DNA of 35,635 nt from a virus, in IMG/VR virus record IMGVR_UViG_3300044993_000064, positions 1 through 35,635 of that record. One strand, written 5' to 3'. Below, one piece after another: positions 5,641 to 15,700 of the stretch (the stretch's first letter is position 1; each line of letters opens with the position of its first letter). The notes beneath the pieces were generated by a model. It ran no database searches. It was not told the DNA's origin and saw nothing but the letters and a program-made list of their open reading frames with translations. A program made the translations under genes and the position numbers.

Positions 5641-8535
5641 GTGACTTTGACTGAATTTTTCACGGCAGTCGTACCTGCCGGTCGGATGGTCGTCGCCAAA
5701 CCGGTACCGACTTCGACTGGCGGGTTTGCGTTTCAGCACGCCTGTGTACAATCAGTAGCAGACGCGGTCGAGCTGGTCGAGCGCTACGCTCGAGACGGGT
5801 ACAACGTCTACTTCGCGCTCGCGACTTACAAACAGGGCTTTCACAAGAACGCCGAGGGGAAGAAGGTCCTGCGGGTCCGGAGCAATGTGGCCCAGCTCAA
5901 GGCCCTGTGGCTCGATATCGACTTCAAAAGCGGCTACCCCACCGTCAAAGACGTGCTGATCGCCCTGCGGGCTTTCTGCAAGGCCACGAACATGCCCGCG
6001 CCAGCCATCCTCGTAGGCTCTGGGAACGGGGTGCACGTTTACTGGCCATTGACCGAGGCTGTGTCGCTGGACCGCTGGGCGAGGCTCTCCGAGGCGCTCA
6101 AAGCGGCAGCGAAGCAGCACCAGTTAGCCGCCGACCTGGCCTGTACCGCCGACGCCTGCCGGGTGCTGCGCCCTCCGGGCACTTTCAACTTCAAAGACCC
6201 CTCAAACCCCAAACCCGTCGAGATTCTGTACACGAGTGGCAAAACCTTTGAGTACGATGATTTAGACGGACCGCTAATGCCGTGGGTGCGGACGTCAAAG
6301 CTCGGATCTTCAGCCATCTCTCCAGACGCGATTGCTGAATTATCTGGGGGAGTCGAGCCTCGCAAGAGCGAGCCCAGCCGATTTGACGAGATCATCAAAC
6401 ACTGCGGCGTCGCCAAGCTTCACGCCGAGACTCACGGCAAGGACGCCACAGAGCCCGAGTGGACCGCCATGTTGCAGCTGCTGCGGCACTGCGAAGATGG
6501 AGACCTTTGGTTCCACGAAGTCAGCAACGGTCATCCGGGCTACAACCCTCGCAGCACCGAGCTGAAATGGCAGCAGCGCAAGCAGAACACGGCTGGCCCT
6601 ACCCTCTGCCAGACTTTCGAAGGGTACCAGCCTGCCATTTGTCAGGCGTGCCCGCACTACGGTTTCATCAAGACCCCCCTGCAAGTCGGAGTCGAGAAGG
6701 TTGAACCGATCGACGGTTTACCAATCGGGTGGCGCGCGATCGACAACAACGGCGGCATCGAGCGCATGATGATTGTCGATGCAGGTGATGGGAAAACGAC
6801 GAAGGAATGGGTGAAAGTGTTGCGGCACGTGCCTGTCGCACTGCGCGCAACGCGTTCCGTCGCCACAGGTAAGTACGACATTCAGTTTGACGTCAGTATC
6901 AAAAACTCAAGGCCGTGGTCGGTACATCTGCCCGGTTCGTCTCTCGGCAACCCCCGAAAGCTTACGGAACAGCTTGCCGACTGCGGCCTTGTCTTCAAAG
7001 GATCTGAATCCAAGAGCTTCCAAGACCTTATGAGCACATGGCTTGAAAAACTGCAAGCGGCCCGCCGCGTTGCCGATGTGACCGAGTATCTCGGATGGCT
7101 GGTCGCTGAAGAAGGCGGCGAGCAAAAGATCATCGGCTTCTCGTGCGGCTCTACAACGTTCTACGCTGACGGACGCGTGCGGAACGACGTTCGCGCTGCA
7201 CGTGAATTCCGTGAAATTGCCAAGATGTACGAACCGCGAGGGACTATAGAATCATGGAAGAAGGTGGCCAAGTTCATTGCCGAGCAGAACAATCCAGCGT
7301 TTACAGCAATTCTTGCAGCCGCTTTTGGTACGCCATTGCTCAGGTTTACAGGACAGTCGGGAGCGGTACTGTCAATCGTTTCTACTGCCAGTGGTGTAGG
7401 CAAGTCGTCAGTGTTGAAAGTCTCACAGGCCGTGTGGGGCGGGAAAGACGCGATCAATTCGGTGGATGACACACCGAAGTCTGTTGCGCGCAAGCTGGGA
7501 TTCCTGAAGAGCCTCCCTGCCTATTGGGATGAGCTTCGCGGCCGTCAGACGATCGAAGATTTTGCCAAGCTTGCGTTCCAAATCACGCAAGGCAAAGAAC
7601 GCATGCGGCTTGACTCGAACGCGTCTGTCCGTGAGACCGGTTCATGGGACACGATGATTATCGCGGCGTCCAATGAGTCCATATTCGATGCGATGGCACG
7701 TTATGCGCAAGGCACCGATGCTGGTGTGGTGCGTGCTTTCGAGATGACTGTCGAGCCGTTTGCTTCTGATCGCAATCGTGCCGAGATCGCGCTCATGTTC
7801 GATCAGATGAGTCACAACTACGGTCACGCTGGGCGCGTATATGCGCAGTACCTTGCGACACACATTGAAGAAATCGAACAGCAGGTCAACAGTACATTCG
7901 TTCAGCTCGCAAGGGTCGCCAACATGCAGGCGGCAGAGCGGTACTGGTTTGCAGCGATGACTGTGTTGATTGTCGGCGCGAAGCTTGCGAACAAGCTTGA
8001 GCTTACTTCGATCGACGTCCGGTCGATGACGTCGTTCTTGCTCAAGAATCTGAACAGGCTACGTGGACGTACGACGGGAGTGCGCGCGTTGCTCGAGTCG
8101 ACGGAAGTTCTGGCGGCGTTTTTGCAGACCTACCAAGACCGCGCGCTGCATGTCGACAAGTTTCCACGCTCGAAGCAGAAGATGGAGACGTACGTTCCGG
8201 ATATCACGGGCGGCGCGCCGAAGTCAGACAAACTGGCCTACGTGTTCAGTCGCGAAGACAAGCTGCTGCGGATACCGCAACAGGAAATCCGCCGTTGGCT
8301 CGATTTTCGCGGCATGCCGGTATACTCAACACTGCAGCGGATGAAAAGTGAGCTCGGGATGACCGAGGTGCGTGTACGACTCGGTGCCGGAACGAAGTGG
8401 GAGCTGCCCCCACAGCGTTGCTATGAGGTACCCACCGAGAAACTCGATGAGTACCTCAACGGCAGCGAAATCATATCGGACGATTTTTTGCGTCCCGACG
8501 ATAGCCCCGATTCTCAGCCCGAGACAGAACCCTGA
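5641..8535 (+). CDS. Primase-helicase: AEP-like primase with DUF927/SF6-like ATPase
   Basis: 964 residues from a GTG with GGGGG about eight bases upstream (an ATG at 5686 is the alternative). Residues 80-210 look like an archaeo-eukaryotic primase: ALWLDIDFKSG (D92, D94, the metal-binding DhD) and GSGNGVHVYW (H132, the sxH motif). A Cys/His cluster follows (C323, C334, C337, H339), probably a zinc knuckle. The C-terminal half resembles DUF927 replicative helicases: STASGVGKSS at 581-590 (Walker A, K588) and AYWDELRG (W629-D630-E631, Walker B-like). It should prime and unwind phage DNA. The N-terminal third reads more GC-rich than the rest, which could mark a domain join. Its last 65 bases overlap the HNH gene on the other strand. 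Confidence 0.85.
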   Translation: MTLTEFFTAVVPAGRMVVAKPVPTSTGGFAFQHACVQSVADAVELVERYARDGYNVYFALATYKQGFHKNAEGKKVLRVRSNVAQLKALWLDIDFKSGYPTVKDVLIALRAFCKATNMPAPAILVGSGNGVHVYWPLTEAVSLDRWARLSEALKAAAKQHQLAADLACTADACRVLRPPGTFNFKDPSNPKPVEILYTSGKTFEYDDLDGPLMPWVRTSKLGSSAISPDAIAELSGGVEPRKSEPSRFDEIIKHCGVAKLHAETHGKDATEPEWTAMLQLLRHCEDGDLWFHEVSNGHPGYNPRSTELKWQQRKQNTAGPTLCQTFEGYQPAICQACPHYGFIKTPLQVGVEKVEPIDGLPIGWRAIDNNGGIERMMIVDAGDGKTTKEWVKVLRHVPVALRATRSVATGKYDIQFDVSIKNSRPWSVHLPGSSLGNPRKLTEQLADCGLVFKGSESKSFQDLMSTWLEKLQAARRVADVTEYLGWLVAEEGGEQKIIGFSCGSTTFYADGRVRNDVRAAREFREIAKMYEPRGTIESWKKVAKFIAEQNNPAFTAILAAAFGTPLLRFTGQSGAVLSIVSTASGVGKSSVLKVSQAVWGGKDAINSVDDTPKSVARKLGFLKSLPAYWDELRGRQTIEDFAKLAFQITQGKERMRLDSNASVRETGSWDTMIIAASNESIFDAMARYAQGTDAGVVRAFEMTVEPFASDRNRAEIALMFDQMSHNYGHAGRVYAQYLATHIEEIEQQVNSTFVQLARVANMQAAERYWFAAMTVLIVGAKLANKLELTSIDVRSMTSFLLKNLNRLRGRTTGVRALLESTEVLAAFLQTYQDRALHVDKFPRSKQKMETYVPDITGGAPKSDKLAYVFSREDKLLRIPQQEIRRWLDFRGMPVYSTLQRMKSELGMTEVRVRLGAGTKWELPPQRCYEVPTEKLDEYLNGSEIISDDFLRPDDSPDSQPETEP

Positions 8536-8734
8536 GATTGTCTTTCGAGTTGTCGCCGCCACGGGATAACGGCTTCTTGTGGTCGACGTCTTTACCGTCG
8601 CCCTTGCGGACAAGCCCCTTCTTTTCCATCTCCCGCCGCGCCTGATTGCGCATCGAGCGCTCACGGCGGGCTTCGGGGCTTGCGTGGTAGCGCTCGTAGT
8701 ACTCGCGCGTCGACTCACGCGTTGGTTTTGCCAC
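8471..8734 (-). CDS. Small HNH endonuclease
   Basis: GTG start with AAGGAG nine bases upstream. The 87-residue product has a basic N-terminal helix (REYYERYHASPEARRERSMRNQARREM) and the HNH core DVDHKKPLSRGGDNSKDNLRVLSR, in which DH, the central Asn (KDN) and the downstream Asn of RAENRG match the DH-N-N/H pattern of phage HNH proteins; the usual CxxC knuckles are absent. Similar short HNH proteins accompany packaging or act as free-standing homing nucleases. It is the last gene of the leftward operon and runs 65 bp into the 3' end of the convergent primase-helicase gene. Confidence 0.8.
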   Translation of the reverse strand: MAKPTRESTREYYERYHASPEARRERSMRNQARREMEKKGLVRKGDGKDVDHKKPLSRGGDNSKDNLRVLSRAENRGYRRDAKNRPI

Positions 8735-8834
8735 TGACTTTCTCCTTCACGAGTGCGTAAATCTTCTGGATCAGCGGCAAGACGTAAGCGTGTCCGACCG
8801 CGCCAACAACAACACCCACTGCAAACTCAATCAT
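8715..8834 (-). CDS. 39-residue single-pass membrane protein
   Basis: An ATG at 8834 with AGGAG six bases upstream opens a 39-codon frame beginning MIEFAVGVVVGAVGHAYVLP and ending KVSGKTNA; it stops at 8715-8717 and overlaps the HNH start by 20 bp. Residues 2-25 are hydrophobic with a GxxxG-like pattern (VGVVVGAVGH), followed by a basic helix (QKIYALVKEKV). This is the shape of a tiny inner-membrane protein. It is too short to identify; a lysis helper or exclusion role is possible but not shown. The good ribosome-binding site and close packing support it. Confidence 0.6.
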   Translation of the reverse strand: MIEFAVGVVVGAVGHAYVLPLIQKIYALVKEKVSGKTNA

Positions 8835-8877
8835 AAAATGCTCCTAAGCCAGTTCCAAACACGTTTGAGGAAACGCC

Positions 8878-9204
8878 TTATTCGATTGCCCCATCCGTCG
8901 GCGCTTCCGGAGGGGACAGATCGAAAGTTTGATTGTCGATCTCCAGAAAGTCCGACTCGTTGCCACGTCCATCGACTGCCGTGACATGCACATCATACCG
9001 CCCTTCGAGCCCGTCGAATTGCGGAATGTTGGCAGTGGGGTAGCGGACATATCCGTCAGCGTCAGGAGCGCGGACGGCCACGTCATTGTATGGCGTGTCG
9101 TACGCCGCTACGGTGTTTGCCCCACGTACGCGGAACCGATACGCCACGACATCGGGGGATGTCGATGGGCGGAACCGCACCACAATTTCCTTTATTCGTG
9201 CCAT
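8878..9204 (-). CDS. Ig/FN3-like phage protein
   Basis: ATG start with AGGAGGTAG upstream, two bases after the previous stop. The 108-residue product reads as one beta-sandwich: VVRFRPSTSPDVVAYRFRVRG, then YDVHVTAVDGRGNESDF, the typical strand F-G turn of fibronectin type III domains. There is no signal peptide. It ends PPEAPTDGAIE, the same tail as its upstream neighbour. Phage FN3/Ig-like domains usually sit on virion surfaces or bind cell-surface sugars; here a stand-alone single domain is seen, so the role is open. Confidence 0.65.
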   Translation of the reverse strand: MARIKEIVVRFRPSTSPDVVAYRFRVRGANTVAAYDTPYNDVAVRAPDADGYVRYPTANIPQFDGLEGRYDVHVTAVDGRGNESDFLEIDNQTFDLSPPEAPTDGAIE

Positions 9205-9206
9205 AT

Positions 9207-9602
9207 CTACCTCCTATCTTCGATTGCACCATCACTTGGGGCCTCGATTGCACCGTCAGTAGGTGCCCTCGGACGGATAAACTTACACGCTTGATTACTT
9301 GGTGCAGATTCACCACGAATCGTGTTTGCCGTCACAAAATAGCACTGGTTACCACTGGGCTGCAGGACGAGTTTCGCACGCAAAGCCTGAGTTGTGAGCA
9401 GCAACGTTGGAGTGGTTCCAGCCCTGTACACACGATAAGTGATCGGGATGTCGATTGGCGAATTGTCGGTATTTTGCGTCGGCGCAGCCCACGACAAGCA
9501 AACTTCGTCAGACGCAGATACGCACGGTTGTTGCGCTAGTGCAAGGGGACCGTAGAGTGCAGCGGTAGCTGCAAGAACGCTTCCCACTCTGGAATAGTGC
9601 AT
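9207..9602 (-). CDS. Secreted FN3-like phage protein with signal peptide
   Basis: 131 residues. The N terminus MHYSRVGSVLAATAALYGPLALAQ is a clear Sec signal peptide with a cleavage site after ALA (about residue 23). The mature part has four Cys (PCV, EVCLSW, NQCYF, QACKF), likely two disulfides, and FN3-like strands (PITYRVYRAGT, CYFVTANTIRGESAPSN). It ends in two copies of a tag, APTDGAIE and APSDGAIE. A phage protein exported to the periplasm and far from the lysis genes suggests action on the host envelope or a virion, such as entry exclusion. This is inference only. It overlaps the next upstream gene by 67 bp. Confidence 0.65.
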   Translation of the reverse strand: MHYSRVGSVLAATAALYGPLALAQQPCVSASDEVCLSWAAPTQNTDNSPIDIPITYRVYRAGTTPTLLLTTQALRAKLVLQPSGNQCYFVTANTIRGESAPSNQACKFIRPRAPTDGAIEAPSDGAIEDRR

Positions 9603-9736
9603 TCGACTGTCTCTGGTTCGCTGTACTCTGGATTCGCTTCTACAAACATTCGCGCTTGCACATGCTCCACAAACACCACCACGTTACCTTCGTTATTTCG
9701 GCAGCGCCACAGCTGCACCGTAGCTGGTTTGGTCAC
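9536..9736 (-). CDS. Hypothetical small phage protein
   Basis: 66 residues from a GTG preceded by GGAG, two bases after the end of the giant gene. The protein (MTKPATVQLWRCRN..., then NVVVFVEHVQARMFVEAN) looks like a small alpha/beta fold without known motif. Its 3' end overlaps the signal-peptide gene by 67 bp. The ribosome-binding site and coupling to the giant gene support it, but no family is recognised. Confidence 0.55.
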   Translation of the reverse strand: MTKPATVQLWRCRNNEGNVVVFVEHVQARMFVEANPEYSEPETVECTIPEWEAFLQLPLHSTVPLH

Positions 9737-9738
9737 AG

Positions 9739-12700
9739 TTACTCCATTACGTAAGGTTCTGCTTCTTTGGCGTAGCGTACCTTAGATCCACGCAGGTCAG
9801 CACCATACCGCGCGATATTACGATCGCGAGTTATGGCATTAGCGCGGCTGCGCATTAAGTCAGCGTACGTGATCGGAATGCCGCCCGTGCGACGCATGCG
9901 CTGGTTATGCTCGAGTATCATCTCGCGCACTTCTTGACGCTCTTCTGGAGTCTTAGCTTTTACAAACATACGACGCAGCAAAGCGACAGCCTCTTCATCA
10001 GTCATCTTGCGAGTTTCGATCGCCGAGCGTGCAGCGTACATTTCGTCGATTGAAGTCGGCTGGAACCCCAGCGATTTGAGGAAAAGGGCTCCTGGACTGA
10101 TATCGCTCTCTTCGATAAGCGTGGCTCCATAGTTCGAAACCAGCCCTTCATCGGCAAACCGTTTGACTTGCATTAAGTCTTTCACCATTTTGGGCATGAT
10201 GCGCTCGACTCCGCGCCACCACTCGCCTTTACCGAAATCGCTGATAGCCGTATACGCATTCGACCCAATGCCCACCAACGGACCGCCGAAAGATATGGCA
10301 AGAGACCCAAGGAATGTATCTGCCGTCTCCGGTTTGAGGTCAATGAAATAAAGCGTGCCCAGAGACATGCGGTCTGATACATCAGCACCAAGCGCGGCAG
10401 GGATGCCTTTAGAGAGCAGCAGCCCACCATCCGTGCCGAACAACTCCGCTGCCATTTCACGGAACGTTTTGTCGTAAGTCTCACCCGAAAGCACATCCTG
10501 CCAGCGGTCGTCATCGTCGTTGAACGCAGCGAACATGAGCCCGAGCGCCCACTTGATCGGCTGCAGCGTGGCTCCGATAGCTCCTGCAACAGCTAAGTGC
10601 GTTATGAATAGGCCCGCCAATGTCTCTATGGCCATTTGACGAGACAGCCCACCAGTCCGTACCGCCCTCAAAAACTCGCTGACCATCAGCGCGTACATGT
10701 GCTGCGGGTACTGCATGAACTGGAACACCAGAGGTCCCAGTGAGCCGAGCGGCCCGGTCTGCTGGAACAGCCGCGGCTTGTTGGCACCTGAGTAGTTGAA
10801 TTGCGTGAGCGAAACGGCCTGCTTGGCAAACTCGACCGACTTTTTGTGATCGAGATTTGTCGTACGCGCGACATCGTAAGCCGCAATTGCTGAGACGATG
10901 CGGTTGTTGACCTCAGTCAAGTGCGCCATGATGCGAGAAGCGTCCATCACCCTAGACATGCGCTTGTTAGCTGTGCCTTTAGCCATTTGGCGTAGCTCAG
11001 CAACAAACGACAAGTCGATGATCGACTGCCGCTGCAGCTGTTGAAGCATGTCGAGGTAATCGGGGGCCATCTTGCCGCCGCGTTCCTTGATGTGCTTCTT
11101 GACTTGGTCAAGTACGCTGAACGCGTCTTCCGCAGCAACCTTGTTGATCAGCGCTTTTACACCACCCCACGAGTTCACAGCTTCAGTCAAGAGCGGCGAC
11201 GCGATCAGCTTTTGCGCGTTCGCAAGTGCCGCAGCAGCTTTTCCGTAACCGGCCCGAGCCCCCAACCACGGCAGAGTGACGAGGTACGGCTGTGACGCAT
11301 TGATGAGCCAGTAGGACGGCGAAGTCAGGAGCATGAAGTGCGCCAAAGACGTGCCGCGCTGAACGAACTTTGTGAACTCTGTAGGATCTGCCGTAGCGTC
11401 GTCGCGAAGACTGATCTCGCGGACGATCTGGCCCATGCGAACTGCTGAAATCTCGGATTCATCCGTGTGCTCACGGACCATCCGCTTCATTTGCGCGCGA
11501 GCTTCAGCCATCCGCCAGCCGTGTTTGAGCTGCGCCGTGTAGTACGCAGACGCTTTTGAGTAGCTTGCAAACGCGCGATGCTGATCCTGCGGATTAGTGC
11601 CACGGCGTTTTTTACGCTTGATCTCGTGCTTGCGGAAAGACCCCTCTGCAAGTGAACGAAGATAAAAATGCTTGATCGCAGCTTGCGCCGCTTTGTTACC
11701 TTGAAGCTTGCTCAACAGCGTCGCTAGGCTAGCGTCGCCAGAAATTACATCTTCGCGAGAGACAAAATCAGAGCGAAGACGGACGATTACAGGCACACCG
11801 TACCGTTCTTCCAACTCCTTTTTAGCCTGCTCGGCTGCAGTACGTGTCTCGTGGAGTTGGTACTCTTTCTCAGTAACGACTACCGTCGTATCGCCTTCGA
11901 TTACTGCTTCAAGGGTCGGATCGCTAGCCAGCACGCTATTACGGTATTCGCGCGCAGCTTTTTTGTCGGCAAAGCTGCGACGCGATATTTCGCGCTCTGC
12001 GTAAACTGAGTAATCTCCGAAACGCGACAACGGGAAGTACGGACCACGGTACTGCCCCGGAATCGCTGCAAGTTTTACGATCGTGCTGATCTCAGCGTCA
12101 GTCAGAATTTCTTCCGAAAACTCGTTACGTAGACCTTTCTTCGTATTCAGCTTGAGTTCTAGCACCGACTGTTCGTTGTACTTGGCGTCGAACTCTTTCT
12201 GTGACAGACCGCCTTCAGTGTTGACGACAATTGCACGAATAGCGTTGAGCGTCTGAAGCGCAATCTCACGCTTCAGCGACGTGCGGTAAAAGTCACGAAC
12301 CTTTTTGTACAACGTTTGCGCTTCAGGATCTAGCGCTTCGAACCGCCGCTTCAGCTCTGCATGCTTCGCTTTGGCTTCATCAAGCTCCAGATGCTCATTG
12401 TCGACATGATCGATCGGCAGGTCTGGATGTGCCTGCGCAATCGTCGACTCTTGCATGATGGAAGCCATCTCGGCAGCAGCTTCGGGTTTGGTCTCCGATA
12501 GCTTTGTCCAATCCCGAGAATACCGGTCAGCGTCTTCCATCAACTCAGAATTCATCGCATTGCGTTCAGAGAACGCACGGATGTACTCGTTGAGCGGGTT
12601 GCGGATTACCGGGGTATCACCGTCCCGCTGGAAGTACCGACCAAAGAAATCGCGGATTTGCTCCATAGTCATGACCGCCAACACACCTGTCGATGCGCTG

Positions 12701-15700
12701 TCAGCCGACTCACTTACGCGTGCGCGGAGCCGATCACGAACTTCTTTTGTCTGTTGCAGACGCGTAAAGACATCGTTAATTTTGTTCCGCGTGCCAGCGT
12801 CGAGCATCGGCAACTGCGGAATATCGCGGTTCGTGACGTCGACACCTTTGAAAAGCATGTCCGTAGTCATCAAGACCGCGTCCAGAAGGTTCTCGATCTT
12901 CGGCGTATCCGGCATTCCGATAATACGGCGAACAAAATCAATAAACCGCTGCCACATGGTCTTGGTGGCATCGATCTTGATTTCAGCAAGCTTCTGTTGA
13001 AACTCTGGGTTCGTAAACGCTTCTGAAACGAACTCGAACTCGTTCTCAAGACCGTACCACTTGCGGTCGCCCTGATTCCTAAGTTCTGCCCGCGCAGCCT
13101 GCAAGAGCCCGCGCATCAGGAACCTGACCTCACGGCTGTCAAGCATCGCGCCAGTCGTAGCGGCATGTACGGCTTCGTGAAGAACGACGTGTGCAATACG
13201 CTGGTTTGCGGCATCGAGTCCAGACTGAGTGCGCAGCGCGTCGAAGTAGGCACGGTTCAACACGATCCGCATCCGCTGCCCGGTGAGGAACTTGCCGAGC
13301 GGGACCTTCTCCAGCTTTGCCGGGTCGCCGAGCGGCTTGCCGTAATCCCACGACACGTCAACCTGCATGTTCAGGTCAAGTATCCGCTGGGCAACCTGAG
13401 CGAATCCCGAGTTGCTCGGAAGTCCGCGCCACAAAGCAATCAGCGCCGAGTTTAGGTCTGTAAGGCCTTCGGCTTCATCCATGAGCGTGGAAAAGTTGCG
13501 CCCTGCTTCGGCGTACTGTTCCCAAGTACCGCCTTCCTCAAGATAGAACAGCCCGTCGTTAGCGCGATTTTTCGCCCGCTCAAACTCAGCAATTAGCTTA
13601 TTTTGACGGCGAGTCTCAGCAGAACGGTTAGGCTTGTTTTCACGAACTTGCCGCCTCTTTGCTTCGACAAGATCCTTAAACGGCTTGTACTTTGCCAAAT
13701 CTTCACTGGGCAACATGCGCTCGCGGTACATCTCAAGCATGGCCTTGATGCCATCAGACCTGGAGATTTTCTTGGCGAGGATGCGCGGACCGATCGGACG
13801 GATTGTTTTCGTGCCGTCCGGCATGAAAACTTTCCAACGTTTGAGCGCGTCGTTAATCGGCATTGCAAGCCCAGCGTCTTCAAGCGCTGCAAAAAACCGC
13901 TCTTCGGCAACGACAATGTCTGCAACCGAAGCACCGTGACGAGTGATCTGCTCACGCAGTTTTGCAGCTGCGTCATTGCGCAACTGCATCGTGGCGATAC
14001 GTTCAAGTGCTGCGTCAGTGATCTGAAATTTGTCAAACTGATCACGGTACTTGATCGCAGACTTCATGTCCTTGAGGTACTGCGCCATTATCGCTTGCTT
14101 CGATCCTTCGCGCTCTTGCCGCAAAACGTCCGGAATATCCACATCTGTGTTGCGTTCGCCAAACCGGCGATTAAACCGACGAAGCAGCAGAACCTCAGTT
14201 GGAAGCGCTCCGTTTTCAGACAGGCTAAAACCACCTTCATCGGTGCGCTTGAACCCCATTTCACTGAACCACTGCGACAGCGACCTCCACGCAGCAGAGT
14301 CTCCAGAGGCTTTCATCTTTTCCAAAGCAAGACTGGCGCGCACTGCCATAGCCTTTGTCGGGCCGCCAACATATACCGCGCCACGCTTCACGCGTGACGT
14401 ACCGTCAGACATGACGTACTCGACAAGCGCCCGCATGAAAGGCGCGATCTCATTCTCGTACAGACTGTTGTTACGAAGTTGCTGATCGATAGTTGCTGCG
14501 CGCTTGACTTTTTGTATCTGCGCTTTGGTGATCTTGGCGCGAGTCTCAGGCACCCTGAGCGAGCCGAGAACTACCGGATCAGTACGCGCAGCAGAAATGG
14601 TAGCTTCACGTTCTTCAGTGCGACCAAGCGTTGCTAGCTCGCTGACCAGATTTTGCGGACTCAACTTGCCAAGATTTTCAGCAGTCTTGTTGGCAATTTT
14701 TAGTGCGTTACGAAAGTCGATAGATAGTCCTTGCAACTTCGACAAAGCACGAAGGTACTGCGTGAACGCGGCGAGATACCAACGAGCGTAAAGAAAATCT
14801 TTGGCAGTGTCAGTCAGCTTACCGTCTTTCGTTTCTGTGCGGATCGACTCAAACACCGGGTTTGTCCGATCTGACATACGCCTGTACAGCGCTTCAAGTT
14901 CGTCAGCTAGTGTGGCTGCACGTTGTTTTGCTTCTGCAATTTGCCGTGCAGTTTCTGCACGCGTTTCAACGCTGGACTCTGAAAGCCTCTGAGATTCCTT
15001 GACCGCCGACAAAACGTTCGTATCGAACACTGCGCCCTGAGCAAGCCCTTTGCCGCTACGACTACGCAAGCGGCGCAGCTTGAGCGCATCTGCCATACGA
15101 GTAAGCCCGATACCTTTTGCTGTCCCGTATTTGCGAGCTGCTAGCAATACGCGAAGGCGGTTAATCAGCTTGCGCTTCGAGGAGTCGTTTTTGCCCATCG
15201 CTTCGATGAGCTCATCTGCAGTACGGCCCTTGACTCGGAATACAGTGCCTTCATCTCCGTCAAAAGGAACTGCTTCGTCGCCGAGTGTATTGTCGTCTTT
15301 TTTAGGCCTCGCTTTGAACATGCCCGCCAGCTGGTTAGCGGCGCGCACGAACATGGCGTCCAGCTCATCACCTTCAAGCTTGGAGATGCTGTCAAACGTC
15401 AAGTCGTCCGGAATAGGCGGCAAGGCGCGAAACGGCTCTACGCGATCGCTCAATTCCCGTTGAGTGCGCTCGACGCGCGCAACAGTCTCGGGGCTGACAC
15501 GCCGCGCAACCCGCACGATTTTCTCTTCCGGCGTAGTGCTGGGGTTGAGCTTCATGAACGCAACGAGCTGCTGACGTGCAGCTTCAGCGGCATCATCGGC
15601 TTCCCGCTTTGCCTCAGCAGTTTGCGCCATAGCGGCACGGGTCTGCGCTGTGACGTACTTATCCCACAGATACGCGTAACGCTCGTTAAGCGTGTCGTTG

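Noticed and set aside
8512-8537. TCTCAG...CTGAGA inverted repeat at the end of the primase-helicase gene as a terminator
   Set aside because: Only six pairs with a 14-base loop and no T run after it on either strand.
8844-8867. CAAAC-AC-GTTTG short palindrome upstream of the 39-residue gene
   Set aside because: Five-base arms around two bases, no matching sites elsewhere in the window that I could find, so no basis for an operator.
13603-14397. Long + strand frames (264, 250 and 181 codons at 13.6, 15.5 and 12.5 kb) inside the giant gene
   Set aside because: No ribosome-binding sites or family features; they lie opposite a continuous, motif-bearing 2,899-residue frame.
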